Assembly (NCBI GenBank): GCA_026075535.2
Contig: AP026545.1
Span: forward strand, 4,898,001 to 4,962,000
Direction: 5' to 3'
Length of the DNA stretch: 64,000 nucleotides
DNA from: Tricholoma matsutake
Lineage: Eukaryota > Basidiomycota > Agaricomycetes > Agaricales > Tricholomataceae
The translations under genes were made by a program, and so were the position numbers. The notes beneath the pieces are model-generated. The model saw only the letters and a list, made by a program, of their open reading frames with translations. It made no database searches and was not told the origin of the DNA. Position 1 is the stretch's first letter; each line of letters begins with the position of its first letter. Shown piece after piece: positions 26,450 through 38,800 of the stretch.

Positions 26450-27908
26450 ATGGACGACACTTCTTGGTGTCCCGCTTGTGATAAGCAAATCCTTCCAAAA
26501 CGTCTACTAGTGTCTGTTCCTCCTCCTCAACCTCAACCTCCTACTATTCCCCCTCCTCCTTCCCCAATAAGAAGATCAAAGGGTGGCTCTATTCGTCCTG
26601 GTCTTGTTCAAGGTACTGGTCGCGTAAAACCAAATGGTTCTATTAAACCTACTCCTCCAATCAAACTACGAACAGTCATCGATCAGGGTCCAACTCCTCT
26701 CTATTGCTCAGATGAATGCCAGTCAGCTGACGCTCGTGATCTAAACCCCGGTCTTCCTATGGACTACAATCCTGCCTCCTCCTTTTCAAGGAGTGATTCT
26801 GCCTCAGATTCTTCAGTCGACTCCCAATCATCTCTTCCTTCATATACTTCAAAGTCTTGGAGTCTTGCAACCATAGCATCCATTTACCATTTTCCACCCC
26901 CTCCTCCACCACTTCATTTCGACGAACCAGCATCATCATCCGATTCAGATGTTCATCCTCCTTTATACACTAGTGGCGTTATGATGGCCGGTCGCCGCAT
27001 TAACGAGTACTGCCCAAAACCTCGGCGGTGCGACTCCAACGGTCACATCATACCCCCTGTTGAGCCCCCCAAAGTTATTCCGGGATGGAATGACAGCACA
27101 AATGGTTGGCGTTCCGCCGCATACAGCTTCAGCTCCCCCCACACCCAATCTGGCAACGACGTCCAGGCATACAGGTCCTTTGTTGCCACTTCACACAGGT
27201 CTGGTGGCGTTCAATCTACATTCAGTAGTACCTCATCATCTGCATGCTCTCCATCCGATGTTCACTCTTCCACTTCGTTGCCTGTCGAGTCCAATGAGAT
27301 GATCCACAAGTTCTCACAGTCTTTCAACCGCAGATCCGAGTCTCGGGTCTCCCTTTATTCTTCCCCTTCCCGCTCACAAAGCCCCTTCCCCTCCACCTCA
27401 CCCGCTTCTCAGAAGCGAGAACGTTCATTGTTGCAGCCTGGTGCAGAAGGCAAACTTCTTGTACCTGACGTCAAGATGAAGGTTCATAGCAGCTCTAGTC
27501 CTTCCTTGTCAAGCGCGTGGTCGGGTTCTAGAAGGAGTTCTGTTCGCAGTCCCCTCTCGATGATGAGCAGTAGTAGCAGCAGCGGCGATGAAGACCACCT
27601 TACTCAAAGATGCGAAAGTGCCGTGTCGCTGCCTCAGATGCAGAGGTCTCAGACAAAGAGATCTGCCGTCGAGGGTGAGTCTTCTTTGTGCTGCGCCGCC
27701 AATTGTTTGTTTATTCACATGTCTTTCAGGCCGATCCTGGTCTTACGACAACTTCAAGACCTACCCTGTGATGTCTCTCCCTCCCAAGAAGGAGAAGCGA
27801 ACCGAGAAGCGGCTGGTGGAAGGAGTGGAAACAGAGGTCGAAGTCGAAGTCGAAGTCGACGCGCCCCTCAAACGGCTTTTCCTCTTCCCTCCTTCTTCTC
27901 GACCATGA
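26450..27908 (+). CDS. Ecl1-like zinc-binding, Ser/Pro-rich protein
   Basis: Two exons, 26450-27674 and 27730-27908, give 1404 nt and 467 aa. The N-terminus has a split zinc site: DDTSWCPACDKQILPKR (about residues 2-18) and, after a Pro-rich linker, TPLYCSDECQSAD (about residues 83-95). This C-x2-C plus C-x3-C pattern resembles the Ecl1 life-span regulator domain of fungi, and a conserved basidiomycete block (LVQGTGRVKPNG, then RTVIDQGPTPLYCSDEC) surrounds it. The rest is low-complexity Ser/Pro with runs such as SSSSSSGDED. After the intron come RSWSYDNFKTYPVM and a Glu-Val repeat (EVEVEVEVD) encoded by GTCGAA repeats. In yeasts Ecl1 proteins respond to nutrient stress; here function is inferred only. 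A large gene-free region lies upstream, which may mean complex regulation. Confidence 0.75.
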
Positions 27909-30900
27909 TTCCTCTCTTCCGCCGGCTTCCATTGTCTTCTTGTCTGTAGCATCGTCATCATTTGCATCTCCATCAGCATCGATACTTCATCATTGGACGT
28001 TCCCCATCAATCTCCTCATCGTACATCAACACCTCATACCCTCCGCATCCCTGATATACCTTCATCCCCATCGCTGTCATTGCTCTGCATTATCATTATC
28101 TCCTCATGCATCCATCACATCCTCATTACTAGGAGGTCCTTAATCGCGTGGCCATCATACCCCGCATCAAAAGTGAATAGCATCATCGCCACGCGCTGTC
28201 CAAATTGTACGAACACTCAAATTTTTTCTGGCATATCATACTCTGGGTTTCATTGTACTTTTACCGGTATTGGGTTTCTTTTGTTTATTTTTCTTCTCGG
28301 GTCATCGTTGTATATAGTTTTGTAACATTATATTCCCCTTCTTCACTTCCATTACTTCCAGAAGGATTTGGGATATTCGTGCACATTATTCGTTAGTGTT
28401 AATTCTACTACTACCAATGCTAGTTAGTATACTTGCATGAATTTCATGACTTTAGTCTTATGTGCGGCGGAGTTATACATGAGGATATCATAATTATCGA
28501 CCCATCAAACCTTTATCTTATCGTTTATGCCGAAAATGAGTTCACATGATCAGGAACTTGGTGCCCGCGTCCCCAAAATGCTGGCGGTACGACGGGCCGG
28601 GTAATTACCAAGCAATTAGCAACCTAGGCACTTAGCGCACAAACGGACACTCCAAAACGAGTAACAAGAAACAGAATATTTGAACAAGAATACAACAATA
28701 TACATATCGAGCCATGCGCTCGAGTAAAGTTGGCCTTGGCGATGGTAAGCGAGCGAGCGAGCGACCCTGCCAATGCCAGGGCACGGCGGGTTCCGGGCGT
28801 TCCGCAAGGGTTCTTTGACCTCGCGGACGCCGCGCGCTAGAACCACCAGGGGGTCCGCGGCTGGCATCGTGCCGATAATATAAAATACTTTTAGAGTTGT
28901 GATCCCCGCCGATCTAGTATCCATGTTACTGGAAATTTATTTCCCATATATTCACCCTCATTTTTTTCAACATCGTCACCGCCGTTTTAGTTACGTACAA
29001 TATCCTAGCTTGAAAGGGGCGATCGCTTGGGAGGTGTTCGACCGAGTATACCCGATGTGCAGTGTGGGGTTCTTGTGGGGTAACATCAGGTTGACAGGGG
29101 TTATGACGTTTTCATATCCGAGTACAAGTTGCGAGTATAGCCTGAGGGCGCGAGGGCGCGCGGACCTCAGGTGCTTGGGCCTCGAGGAGCCTCGAGGAGA
29201 TGAAGATGCTTTATTTATTGCGTCCGATAGTGTTTGTATGTAACGATAGGCAACGATGTGATCTTTTTCTTGGATGATATATGAAGCACGGTGGCGAACT
29301 GTCGTGCCCGCGCCATTTAACCATTTATCAGTTTATGCATAGGAGGTCCACATACTTCCGCCTTTGATCTATGGCCGAATATCGCTCCGATACGGGTGCA
29401 AAAAAAATTATTCGGTGCTAGGTCTTGCTAGGTATATCGGCGGCGGATCTTGTTATAAAAATTTCAGCGTATCGATAGCATCGCAGTTGGCTGACGTCAC
29501 CTTCGAGACGAACGCTAAGAAGAAAGTCTCAGAGAACTTGACGTCGTCGGAACCTTGCAATTATTTAAAGATTTGAATCACGGTGTATTTTTGCTTCCGT
29601 ATATTGATGTTGTGAAACCTAATGATAAACAAGAGCAACTTCAATGAGACTGGCGATTCCTTTTGTGTCTAGCTCAAGGTGATGATCCTTGGTTGCAGGT
29701 CCACAATAAATAACATGGTCTTGACAGCCCCAACGGCATGTGCTGATATATCTGTTCCAATAATTGAAGCATGAACATCATGTGTCCATACTTCAACGTT
29801 CAACGTTCAACTTCCAAGATACCTGTCTACCAGAGATGCAACACTGGATCACTCACACAATTTTACTCAAGTAACGACGTTATATGACAACTTTAATTGG
29901 GGAAGGGCTCTCGTCCATTCTGCAGCCACATGTAAATGAAATGCTATCAGTTTTTACGTTGACGGGCATCCAGTCATTAATCCGCAGTGGCAGGAGTTGG
30001 CAGGCCACTCGGTGGTCGCGCACACGTGCATTCCTTCAATAGGGCCGCCCTCAGTTAACAAAGATACAGTCAAAGAACGTTGAATGCACAGAGCACTGAA
30101 AAGGCAACTTGGTGGCCCACCAGCAGTTCCTTTGTACTTTTTTTCCGAGTTGGCCGGCGCCTGTACCAAAAAGTCCGAATCAGGTATACCAGCATGGCGT
30201 GGTACATAATTTTCTGGTGTGCCCGGATGGCCCATAGTAACACCAATATGGATACGCATGGACTGTCAGACTGGAAGCACCTGATTGGGCGAAAGATAAA
30301 CGTGAAACAGGGCGGATCAAGACTTGCTGCATTCGCAGGGTACAACATGAGAATTCGGCCAAGATATTCGAGGGAAGTCTAGCGGATCCACTGGGAACAG
30401 AGCATACGCAGTAAATCACAGTGGGCGTTATCAGCCGGTTATTGAAATCACATGTCTCGCCGTTGAATAATCCCTTCCCTAGACCACCACAGACATATGG
30501 ATCAGATAAGGATCGATTGCAGGTCGAATGGCATGCATCGATCCACATGCGGTGGGTATACTCATTAAGGTGTAGGAGTCCAGATTTGAAATGCAAAATA
30601 CTGATCGAGTCCAAGGTCGTGGAAGGAGTTGAGCAGACGTCTGATCACTGATTTACTGCATCCAGCAAACGGTGGATCCGACTTACGCTTCGTACCCATC
30701 CTTGACCAATTTTTCGATCCAGCATTCTACGGGCCATTGAACTGGTGATTAGACTGAGAATGTACCATTCCAGCTGTGAACTGAAATGCGGTTGCGACGA
30801 AGACGGAAACTCCATGTCCACACCAGAATCGTCACTCTTCTCATCCAATTCAAATATTGCACACATGGTCCCTTGATATGCAATTCACGAGTATAAGCAG

Positions 30901-33099
30901 ATTAGATAGGCTCAATGTTGGTGAGTCCATTACCAGGGTCCATTACTTGTGCTATCACCTCACTGCCAATCATGTTCTGGATCAAGCGCTCACTTGAAGC
31001 TGTGTGCGTCATGTTACCGGTCGATTTTTGATGACAAACGTACAACTTGCTCCTTTTCACCGGTCATATCCCGTGAAACAGATGGGGGATTTGCCTACAA
31101 GACAAAGATTCCAAATGGGTCCCCGAGGAACCCATTCCTTCCCCGGCATCTCGTGACACCTCGGATTCTATTTCGGCTATTCCTGCCTGCTGGCCTTGCT
31201 CCCGCGACAAGTCGCGAAGCGCCCGTCCTTTGCTATACAGCATATCACAGATCGCTAATGGTACCGGTCTGCGACATTGAAGGAGCGCCTGCCCGAGCAG
31301 CACTTGACAAACGCCAGTCAGGTTCCAGTTCCACCATTGCGCGTTTTTCGTATTAAACGGAAATAAACCCAACAATCTGTGTCGTCATCGGTGAAAACGT
31401 ATGTAACTTGTGTTTGCCCACTTCGGGAATGGATGTTGTATAACTCTGGACTTCTCGGTGCAATGATAGCTCCGATTTCCACTATTGTCAACTTCGCAAA
31501 CAGAGTAACGACACCATATGATCTGCTGCAGGATCCGATGGTTGGAAGAGCAGTGAATGAGAGCAAGTACACTCGTCCATCGGCGTTCTGGGAATCCGTC
31601 TCTGACTCTGGCATTCACAACGTTCACATGTCACGGAGAATGATGTGACATCGAGCCTGCATGCTCTGGTCCTATTGAAATAAACCTCGAAAAGTGGAGT
31701 GATAACACGGATGTCAGTGAACCTGCCACGTAGGATTAGCGGGTTCTCAGGAAATCAAGGTTTAAAGTAGACGAATCCTGTGAATATACGAATGTCACAG
31801 ACTTACGCGAAGCATTTACCGGCATCGGGCCGCCTTCTCTTGACACAGTACCTGGAACATTGCAACCATGAGGGTTTTACTAATCAGTACACGCGAATCA
31901 AATCACTTACGGCTGAATTGGTTGAATTGGTTGAATACTGATTAGTGAAGGTATCCGTCGAGAACTTTCTGGCTGTTACCACCGAGGACTGTGTGAAGAT
32001 GGAACTGAAAAGTGGTGGTTGTTAGTAGTAAAGCAATATAAAGCGCGCTGCGAGTTGGCATAGGTATCTATCGCTTCGGACAAAGACGCACAGAACAAGC
32101 CCTTTCCAGGCCATCATAGCGTACGGAAACCTATGATCCGCCCCTGAAATCAGCAGAAGGCTTGCAGTTGGGAATGAGATACGTTAACATTGAGAAGAAG
32201 ATCAAAGTTGCGTAACCACAGTGGCATCTAGTGGCATGTATGACGCATTGATGTATCGCACGTTCGATGACCGCGAGAATCGGTCCGCCGTCAGCAACGA
32301 CTGTATCATCAAGAGACGAAAGACAGAGGGATGGAAATTGCCGTAAGTCCTGTTCAGTAGTCTAGGAGACACTAGAGAGTTTTAGGAAAACAAAAGGGTT
32401 AGAAATCGCGGAAGTCGGGCCAGAAAAGCGGACTACCCCCGGAGAGAAGCCAAATCGAGTTTGGAATCGTTCAATAGCCATGTCGGGTGAAATAGCGACG
32501 GCCAATCCTTGGATGAAATGTACGAGAAGCTAGTAGAAGGTGCGAGATACATGAAGCTGTGCGATCTGGGAAGCGATTGTTCGTCCACAATCGACAAAGA
32601 CGATTGACTATAAATCGAGGTCGCCGCTGCAGTGACTTGCACTGAGAAGAAAATGCTGACTGCGCGAGTTACAAGATCGATATTCAACGAATTCCGAAAT
32701 GTCAGGAGTTTCAGTTCTTTGTTCTCGAGCTCGTTATGGTATAAACTGTATCCCTCCAGAAGCTCAGATACAGCCGGATGGAATTTGCCTTGTATTGACA
32801 GTTGTTCTTTGGAAAAGAAGGCTATTCGGAAGTCCATGCAAGGTTAGCATGGGACTACCGGGAAGGGTTGGTCCTTGGAAGAGGATTCATCGCCAGGGTC
32901 AGGAAGAAATCGAGGATGCACCGAGGATACGGCGTTCGATAAAGACGTGGTAAATGGTACGATGCCTGAGAACAGATTTTGAAGATAACCCTGGCTTTCG
33001 TAGGCCGAATATTATTCGGAGATGTGCTATAGCAGAAGAAGTTGAGCAGGGTTCAAGCAGGGTTAGAAGCGGGTGACGTCACAGGCACGTGGTCACCAC
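27909..33099. other. Gene-poor region, about 5.2 kb
   Basis: No gene can be supported. A (GAGC)n microsatellite sits near 28749-28764, a repeated CCTCGAGGAG near 29180-29200, and a triple GAATTGGTT repeat near 31923. The triple repeat is flanked by the inverted pair CTAATCAGTA (about 31888) and TACTGATTAG (about 31937). Minus-strand frames between 30645 and 32940 include protein-like pieces (for example 32433-32837, and SSVHPRFLPDPGDESSSKDQ near 32900), but no exon chain or family could be built. An unrecognised multi-exon gene there remains possible. Confidence 0.4.
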
Positions 33100-35150
33100 A
33101 TGTACCAATTGAGACCGCACCGGAATATCCCGCTCACCAACGCGTCTTCGTCGATGTCGTCGTCGGACTCGACGTTGCTTTCACTCTTGTCCTCGACGCC
33201 ACATCTGCTTGCATATTCCATTCCTCTCCTTCTACTTTCCATTCTCCTGACTTTTGCTGGCACATTCCTCACTCTTGACCGTTCACGTTCATTCCCACCA
33301 TCCTATTCATCTCTTCCCCCTCCTAGCGACTTCGATGCTACGAAGAAGAGGCTTAACCTCACCTGGTTTCTTCAAGGAGGCATTGGAGGACTAGCCACTG
33401 GCTATGTTTTTGGTCGTACGTCCCATCTACCTTATCTGATCATCAATGGCGTCGATCACAAATGATCTTTCATAGTTCACCTATCTACATTCCTGTCACT
33501 CCTGGTACCCTCAGTCTCCGCGTCAACTCCACTTTCCTCCAACGCTTTTCTGGTCATCTGGATATTGACATGTATCTTGACCACTATCCTTGGTGGTCGG
33601 TATAAATACTGTGCCATACTCTTCTCCACTGTTTCTGGCGGGTGAGTTCCCAGTTTTTGTCTCCCTGTCCACTAACTCACAATTCACAGGGCTTTATTGG
33701 CTCTTGCACTTTCTGTCATATTTCATCCGCCTCTCCTTTCACGCATCGTCTTAGTTGTTCTCTTCTTGGTGGCATTCCCCATTACCAGCCTCGTGTTCTG
33801 CATTCCTCGATTTTCCCGATTTTTGCACAGAGCGCTTCGCATCACGACGACCTCCGCTGCCGCCTTCAGTCTCATCCTATCTATTGCGTTACTCGCACAT
33901 ATTCCTGCTTGGGCTAACGTCTGGGAGCGTCTTTGGCTGAGCAATGGCGAGAGCTGGGGGACTGGCCAAGAGAAAGGACTGAACGCAGCATTCTGCATCT
34001 TTATGATCGCGGGGATAGCCACAGATTGGCTACTAAAGAGGTGGTTGGGAGAATGCCCTGATGAGGTACGTACTCTGTCTATTTGCCCTTTCCAATTACG
34101 CATCACTTATAACAGCTCGAACAGAAGTGGGACAGATATCTGGCAAATTATGCTACCAGTCTTCCCAATGACTCCTCTCGCGCAGGAGCATTTCAACCTC
34201 TTCCCTCTTTCTGGGATCGTCTTTTCCATTCCAACGAAAACAAACATATTGTGTTCCCTGCATCTCCGAAGCAAGCTAGAATGAGCATATCCAAAGACGG
34301 GCATGGCCTGCTGTCAGGAAACGATGATGATCATGCCCAGGAGGCCCATCACATTCATGACCTCTCCGCATTTCCCGTGCTTCTCAAACACCCTTCCACA
34401 GCGCAGTTCAAGCCAGAACAAGAAGTTAAGCGTAAGGCAAAGGATATCACTGGCAGAAGAGGGCGCAAACCTATCAAGTTTCGAGGCCCCCTTAGCTCTG
34501 ATTCTTCTCTTTCAGACTCTGACTTCTCGGACACCGATAAATTTCGGCCGTGGCTGAACCAGAAAGCGTCCATGACATCTTCTACCCCGACATTAGTAGA
34601 TGAACATCTACATGTGCATCCATCGCTGGATTATGACCTGAACGTGGAATTTGCCTATCAGAAGAAGGGATACGTAAAGGCTGGAGGTGGTACTGGCGGT
34701 GACCTGTCTGACTACTCGGATTATGAAGAAGACCTGGGCTTACAACAGCAAGCCATCAGAAGAAAAGAAGATGTTGGCAATAACTGGAGTCCTGGTTTTC
34801 TAAACCGTCATTCGTCTTCGTCTGTCAATGCGAGTGTTGGTGGCAGAAACACGAACGGAGCCCTGCCAGTAGGTGTAGTCCCCGCAACTCCATCCTTGAT
34901 GAAAGCCCTGGACCGGGTATCCGAAGCACAGAGGGAAGCTTTTGGAGTTGCTGGCGTAGGTGGCCTTCCAAGAAATATACCACGTGTGAGTGGTGGTGTC
35001 CATCTTCCCTCCCCCTCGCTGGCGCCCAAGGCGAGGGCGGATGGCTTGCCAAGAGTGGAAGAACAGGCCGCTGATAATGATGATCTGGAGCAAAACAAGC
35101 CAGGGTGGGATGATTTTTGGAGGGATGTAACGGAGAAGGCGCGAAATTAG
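33100..35150 (+). CDS. Multi-spanning membrane protein with DUF4203/TM7S3-TM198-like domain
   Basis: Starts at the ATG at 33100 or, equally likely, at 33154 (MSSSDSTLLSLLSS) in the same frame. Exons cover about 33100-33415, 33478-33641, 33690-34065 and 34117-35150. The N-terminal half is a set of hydrophobic helices: LLAYSIPLLLLSILLTFAGT, LTWFLQGGIGGLATGYVFG, FLVIWILTCILTTILGGRY, ALLALALSVIF, LVVLFLVAFPITSLVF, FSLILSIALLAH and AAFCIFMIAGIATDWLLKRW. This glycine-containing helix pattern fits the DUF4203 fold. The C-terminal half (from about 34250) is a soluble, Ser/Asp-rich tail with SLSDSDFSDTDKF, ending FWRDVTEKARN. Its role is unknown; the tail is probably cytosolic. Confidence 0.75.
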
Positions 35151-36552
35151 CAACGTCGCCAACTCTGCTACCCTCTCGATGAAACCATGGACGTCCTTCG
35201 ACAAGAAAAGTCTGTATTATAATCACGGAAGGAATGCCGCACGATTACATATCCTAAAGTTATTATTCATGATATCATTATCCACTCTATTGCTAGGACC
35301 TATTGACGACCTTGATGACGACTTGTAGTTTACGACAATTTACGCTGTTTCTACCACCTCTTTTCGCCTTCCATACTGTGACTAAGGAAGAAGAGAACGA
35401 ACAATGGTCCGGCAAGTGAATTGGGTCCTATCCAAGTTGAAGATGAAGAGTATGACGTGGAGCTGGGCGATATGCCCTTGCCGCGAAGAAAAGGAGAAGA
35501 GCAGGGCCTTAAAATCGCAAGGTACGCACGAGCGCAGCATATGTTGGTTCGATATGGTCATACCTAGTCCTGCGCAGACAAGTAGTAGCCAAGGCCAGTT
35601 GTCAGAATCCTATCAAAATTTATTTCGAGGGAACCTCTATCAAGAGAATAAATCGTTAGAAAAACATGAATAGGAGGCGAAGAAACCTCTTCAAGAAGTG
35701 CTTCAATCAAAGAGCATCAAAGATATATGCACAAAATTCCGTTATTGGTTCTTCAGCTGTACGAATTTGGGTCAAGAAGTTCATACACATTTCAAGTAAT
35801 ATCATCCCTCATCGGATATGAGTTCGATGGACTTCGAGGACCGTCTGGGCGTCCATGGTAGCAGAGGCATGGTAGCAGAGGGGAAATTTGGCTGTACAGA
35901 ACTAAATTCGTCCAATTTCGTTGAGTTGACTGAAAGTATGAACATCTGAATCAAGTTCAGGTTAAGACAGATCTGCAGCCTGTACAGCGAAAATAATACA
36001 TTAAGCTTTGTGTATGGTCCGTCGAGGCATGTCCTTAGCTTTTAGTTAGCATAGGCGCATATCAAGCAAATTACCAGCATGAGAAGAGACGACAGCCATT
36101 GGTCTACGAATCTCCTGTTCCGCTGCGAATATGTTCGGAAGAGGATGGCTTCTCACTTATTCGTCGATGAGTCGGATTATAGAATTATAGGTACTTGGTC
36201 ACCCTCTTGTTCCTAGGACGTGACTTGCTTTGCTTGCTGTGCGAAATCATTGAGAGCCTCGCTCTAGAGGGAAGAGTTCTCCAGAAGACAGCAAACATGC
36301 TTCAGCCCCACCGGTCAAAATCATAGAATGGTGTAAGGTTGGGGATGCAATTATTAGATATTCAAAAACTAGGCTTGTGCAATGAGAGGATATATAGCTG
36401 AGCAGCTACGTGCGGAACCTTTGGAGATGACGGACGACGCGGCGGTCTTCCTGGTCAGAAATCGGATCGTTGTTTCGGTGTAAGGGATCCGGTGACCATA
36501 TTTGAACCTTCTGAGTCAGGCTGGACATGTGGCAGAACAATCAATACGAAGA
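35151..36552. other. Intergenic region with an unassigned coding-like patch
   Basis: 1.4 kb without a supportable gene. Near 35400-35525 a plus-strand frame has protein-like composition (ELGPIQVEDEEYDVELGDMP, then a GTACGC donor), but no start or partner exon was found. A 14-bp direct repeat, CATGGTAGCAGAGG, occurs twice near 35853-35882. The right part holds the promoter of the NUDCD1-like gene. Confidence 0.4.
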
Positions 36553-38531
36553 ATGTTCTCGCCCTCAAGAACCCTTCTGAACCCAAAATTTGAGGGCTAC
36601 AAGCTGGATCTGGTCTCCCAGGAGGATATTGTGGCAAGATATCCACTCGAATACAAACCGACACAAGCTACAGTGTCTGGCAGATCCACGTTCTCGCTTC
36701 AGGAAATTCAAAGTCGCATAACACACAATCATCTTGCTGTATGGAGTAAAGCTGGTCGTGCTGTTTATGTTGATTCTGATGCCAGAGTAATCGCGGTTGA
36801 CATCGATGCGGTCAGCTTCTGCCACTTTGATTTTGGATGTTACTTTCTCTGATCTTGGTTTCAAAGTAGGGAACAGTCCAACCGACCTTCAGGGTTCTGC
36901 ATGAACTACCAGTTCCCATACGATCAGATGCTGTTGAAACACCTAATCGCGAGTATCCTTCTGCTGTTTTCCTCTCACCATCCATGGTGTTTGTTTCGGA
37001 TGGTTATGGCACTATGTATGTGCTTCAGGTGAAGAACAGTGGTTCTTCGGACGTACTCGGGGTGTTCAATCTGTCACCCATCTCGATGGAAATACCTTTC
37101 AGAATTCATAGCGTCCACAGGCTGTCACCAACCGCTGTTATCGCTATTCTATCGTCTCGACATCATGCGGAGAACGCAGATATGGAATCCAGGGAAAAGG
37201 AACGGGTGAAACGTCCATCACCTTATTTTGACATTTGGGCTGTGAAGATCGAACTTCCTTCTCTTGGACCAAAAGGAAACACTCGTCAACTGGATATCAT
37301 ATGGCGTCGTCGTGGACAGGACGTTCCCATTTACACATCGTATGAGGAATCCCGAAAGTCATTCATTCTGATCGGCGGCACTGTTTATCGGCAAGTGGAT
37401 CGTCAGATCTCTTTGGCCTATGAACCATCTCCCGACGAATTCGTATCCATACCCCGAGCGGGCGAAAACCTCGATTCACAAACATCAGAGCCCCCGAAGC
37501 CTTTGCCGTATGCATGGAGCCAAACACACGACTCTGTCACACTGGCAATACCGCTCCTTTCGAGCACTTCGAAGTCGAACATCAAAGTTGCGTTCTCTCC
37601 ACGGACTCTGACCGTTCACATTGACAGCGACGTATCGGCTTCTGTTCCTGACCCGCGCTATTCGGCAAAACTGTTGTGGGATGGCATATCATCGTCGACC
37701 AGTTATTGGACATGGGACCGTGAAGCAGAGCATTCCTTTGGATTACTTACGCTTTACCTTGACAAGCAGCATGAAGGAACCAAGTGGAGCCAGGTTTTTG
37801 CACCAGCGGGCACCTCTGTCGCCTTAGAATCGAACTTCGACGACATCGAAGTTCCAGAAACTTTGGATCCCTCTGAACTTTGGCATATTCGTGAAGCATT
37901 GGAAAAATACACGACATCCTTGCGCGAGGGGGATGATGCAAGCGGCTTAGGTTTAGGAAGAGGCGTGCCAAGCCTTGCCGAAGGTGAGATGGATGTGGAG
38001 GTTGATGAATCTGTCGGCAAGGAAGCCTACCTTACGTGGGTGGGAGAAGATGGATCCATCCCTCCTTGGTGGAATGAATCGACGTCCATTCATTTTCAAC
38101 TCCTCGCGACTCCTATGCCAGGCAGTGACGAATCAATCATTTCCCTTGTCGTCAAAAACCATCTTGATGGGACAGTGCACTCGCTCATTTCTGATGCTCC
38201 AAATCTCACAGATTCGTCAGAGTGGACGCACACCTCTACCTTCTCTGCCCTGGCTTTTGTTCTTGCTTCAAAGCGAGACACGCGCTTCACCTACCACATC
38301 TCTGGGAACGCTGTATTTGCGTTCGAAGGTGGGGCCAGAGATAGAGGTGGGAATGTGTATATTTACCGACCTGCTCCCATAAAGGAGAAGTGGGCAAAGC
38401 AAGCCATACTAAAAATCGACGATGGAAACGGAGGTTCACTGTTGGGAGTCGGTGCAGTGAAATTTGGCTCAGGAGCAACAGTCCTTGCTTGCCTGACGGA
38501 GGGTGAGCTAGTCTTGATAAAAAATCCTTAA
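36553..38531 (+). CDS. NUDCD1: NudC domain-containing protein 1 homologue
   Basis: Two exons, 36553-36810 and 36870-38531, give 1920 nt and 639 aa. The start at 36553 (MFSPSRTLLNPKFEGYKLDL) is the first ATG in frame, since a TGA lies upstream. After the intron the frame continues GTVQPTFRVLHELPVPIRSD. The protein is beta-rich, with a CS (p23/NudC-like) domain in the middle: PYAWSQTHDSVTLAIPLLSS, then KVAFSPRTLTVHIDSD. The end has SGATVLACLTEGELVLIKNP. This order (propeller-like flank, CS domain, propeller-like flank) and length fit NUDCD1. CS proteins act as Hsp90 co-chaperones, often for WD-repeat clients; in animals NUDCD1 also binds COPI. It is convergent with the PP2C gene. Confidence 0.85.
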
Positions 38532-38800
38532 GCAGTAAAGGATTTTATTAATATGTACCCTTCTTACGTCACTGTATGTGATGGTCAGTGGGAGAATGGA
38601 TTATATGATAGTGAAATGAAATGAACGTGAACAGGTCCATAGTGGAAATTGTGTGTAAGTGTGCAGTGCTACATGAACATGATATCACCGAAACAACCGT
38701 ACAGGACCTATACATTAATGGACAAGAAACGTACCCAGTAAGACTTGAAGCACAGGGAAATGGGAGTGGGATTAGAGATGGTGCTATATTGATATATCCG

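Noticed and set aside
30645..32940. Possible multi-exon minus-strand gene
   Set aside because: Several frames look protein-like (32433-32837 and others), but no exon chain, family motif or consistent donor-acceptor set could be built.
35400..35673. Small plus-strand gene with an acidic exon
   Set aside because: One frame with good composition and a possible donor near 35520, but no start codon, no upstream acceptor and no second exon.
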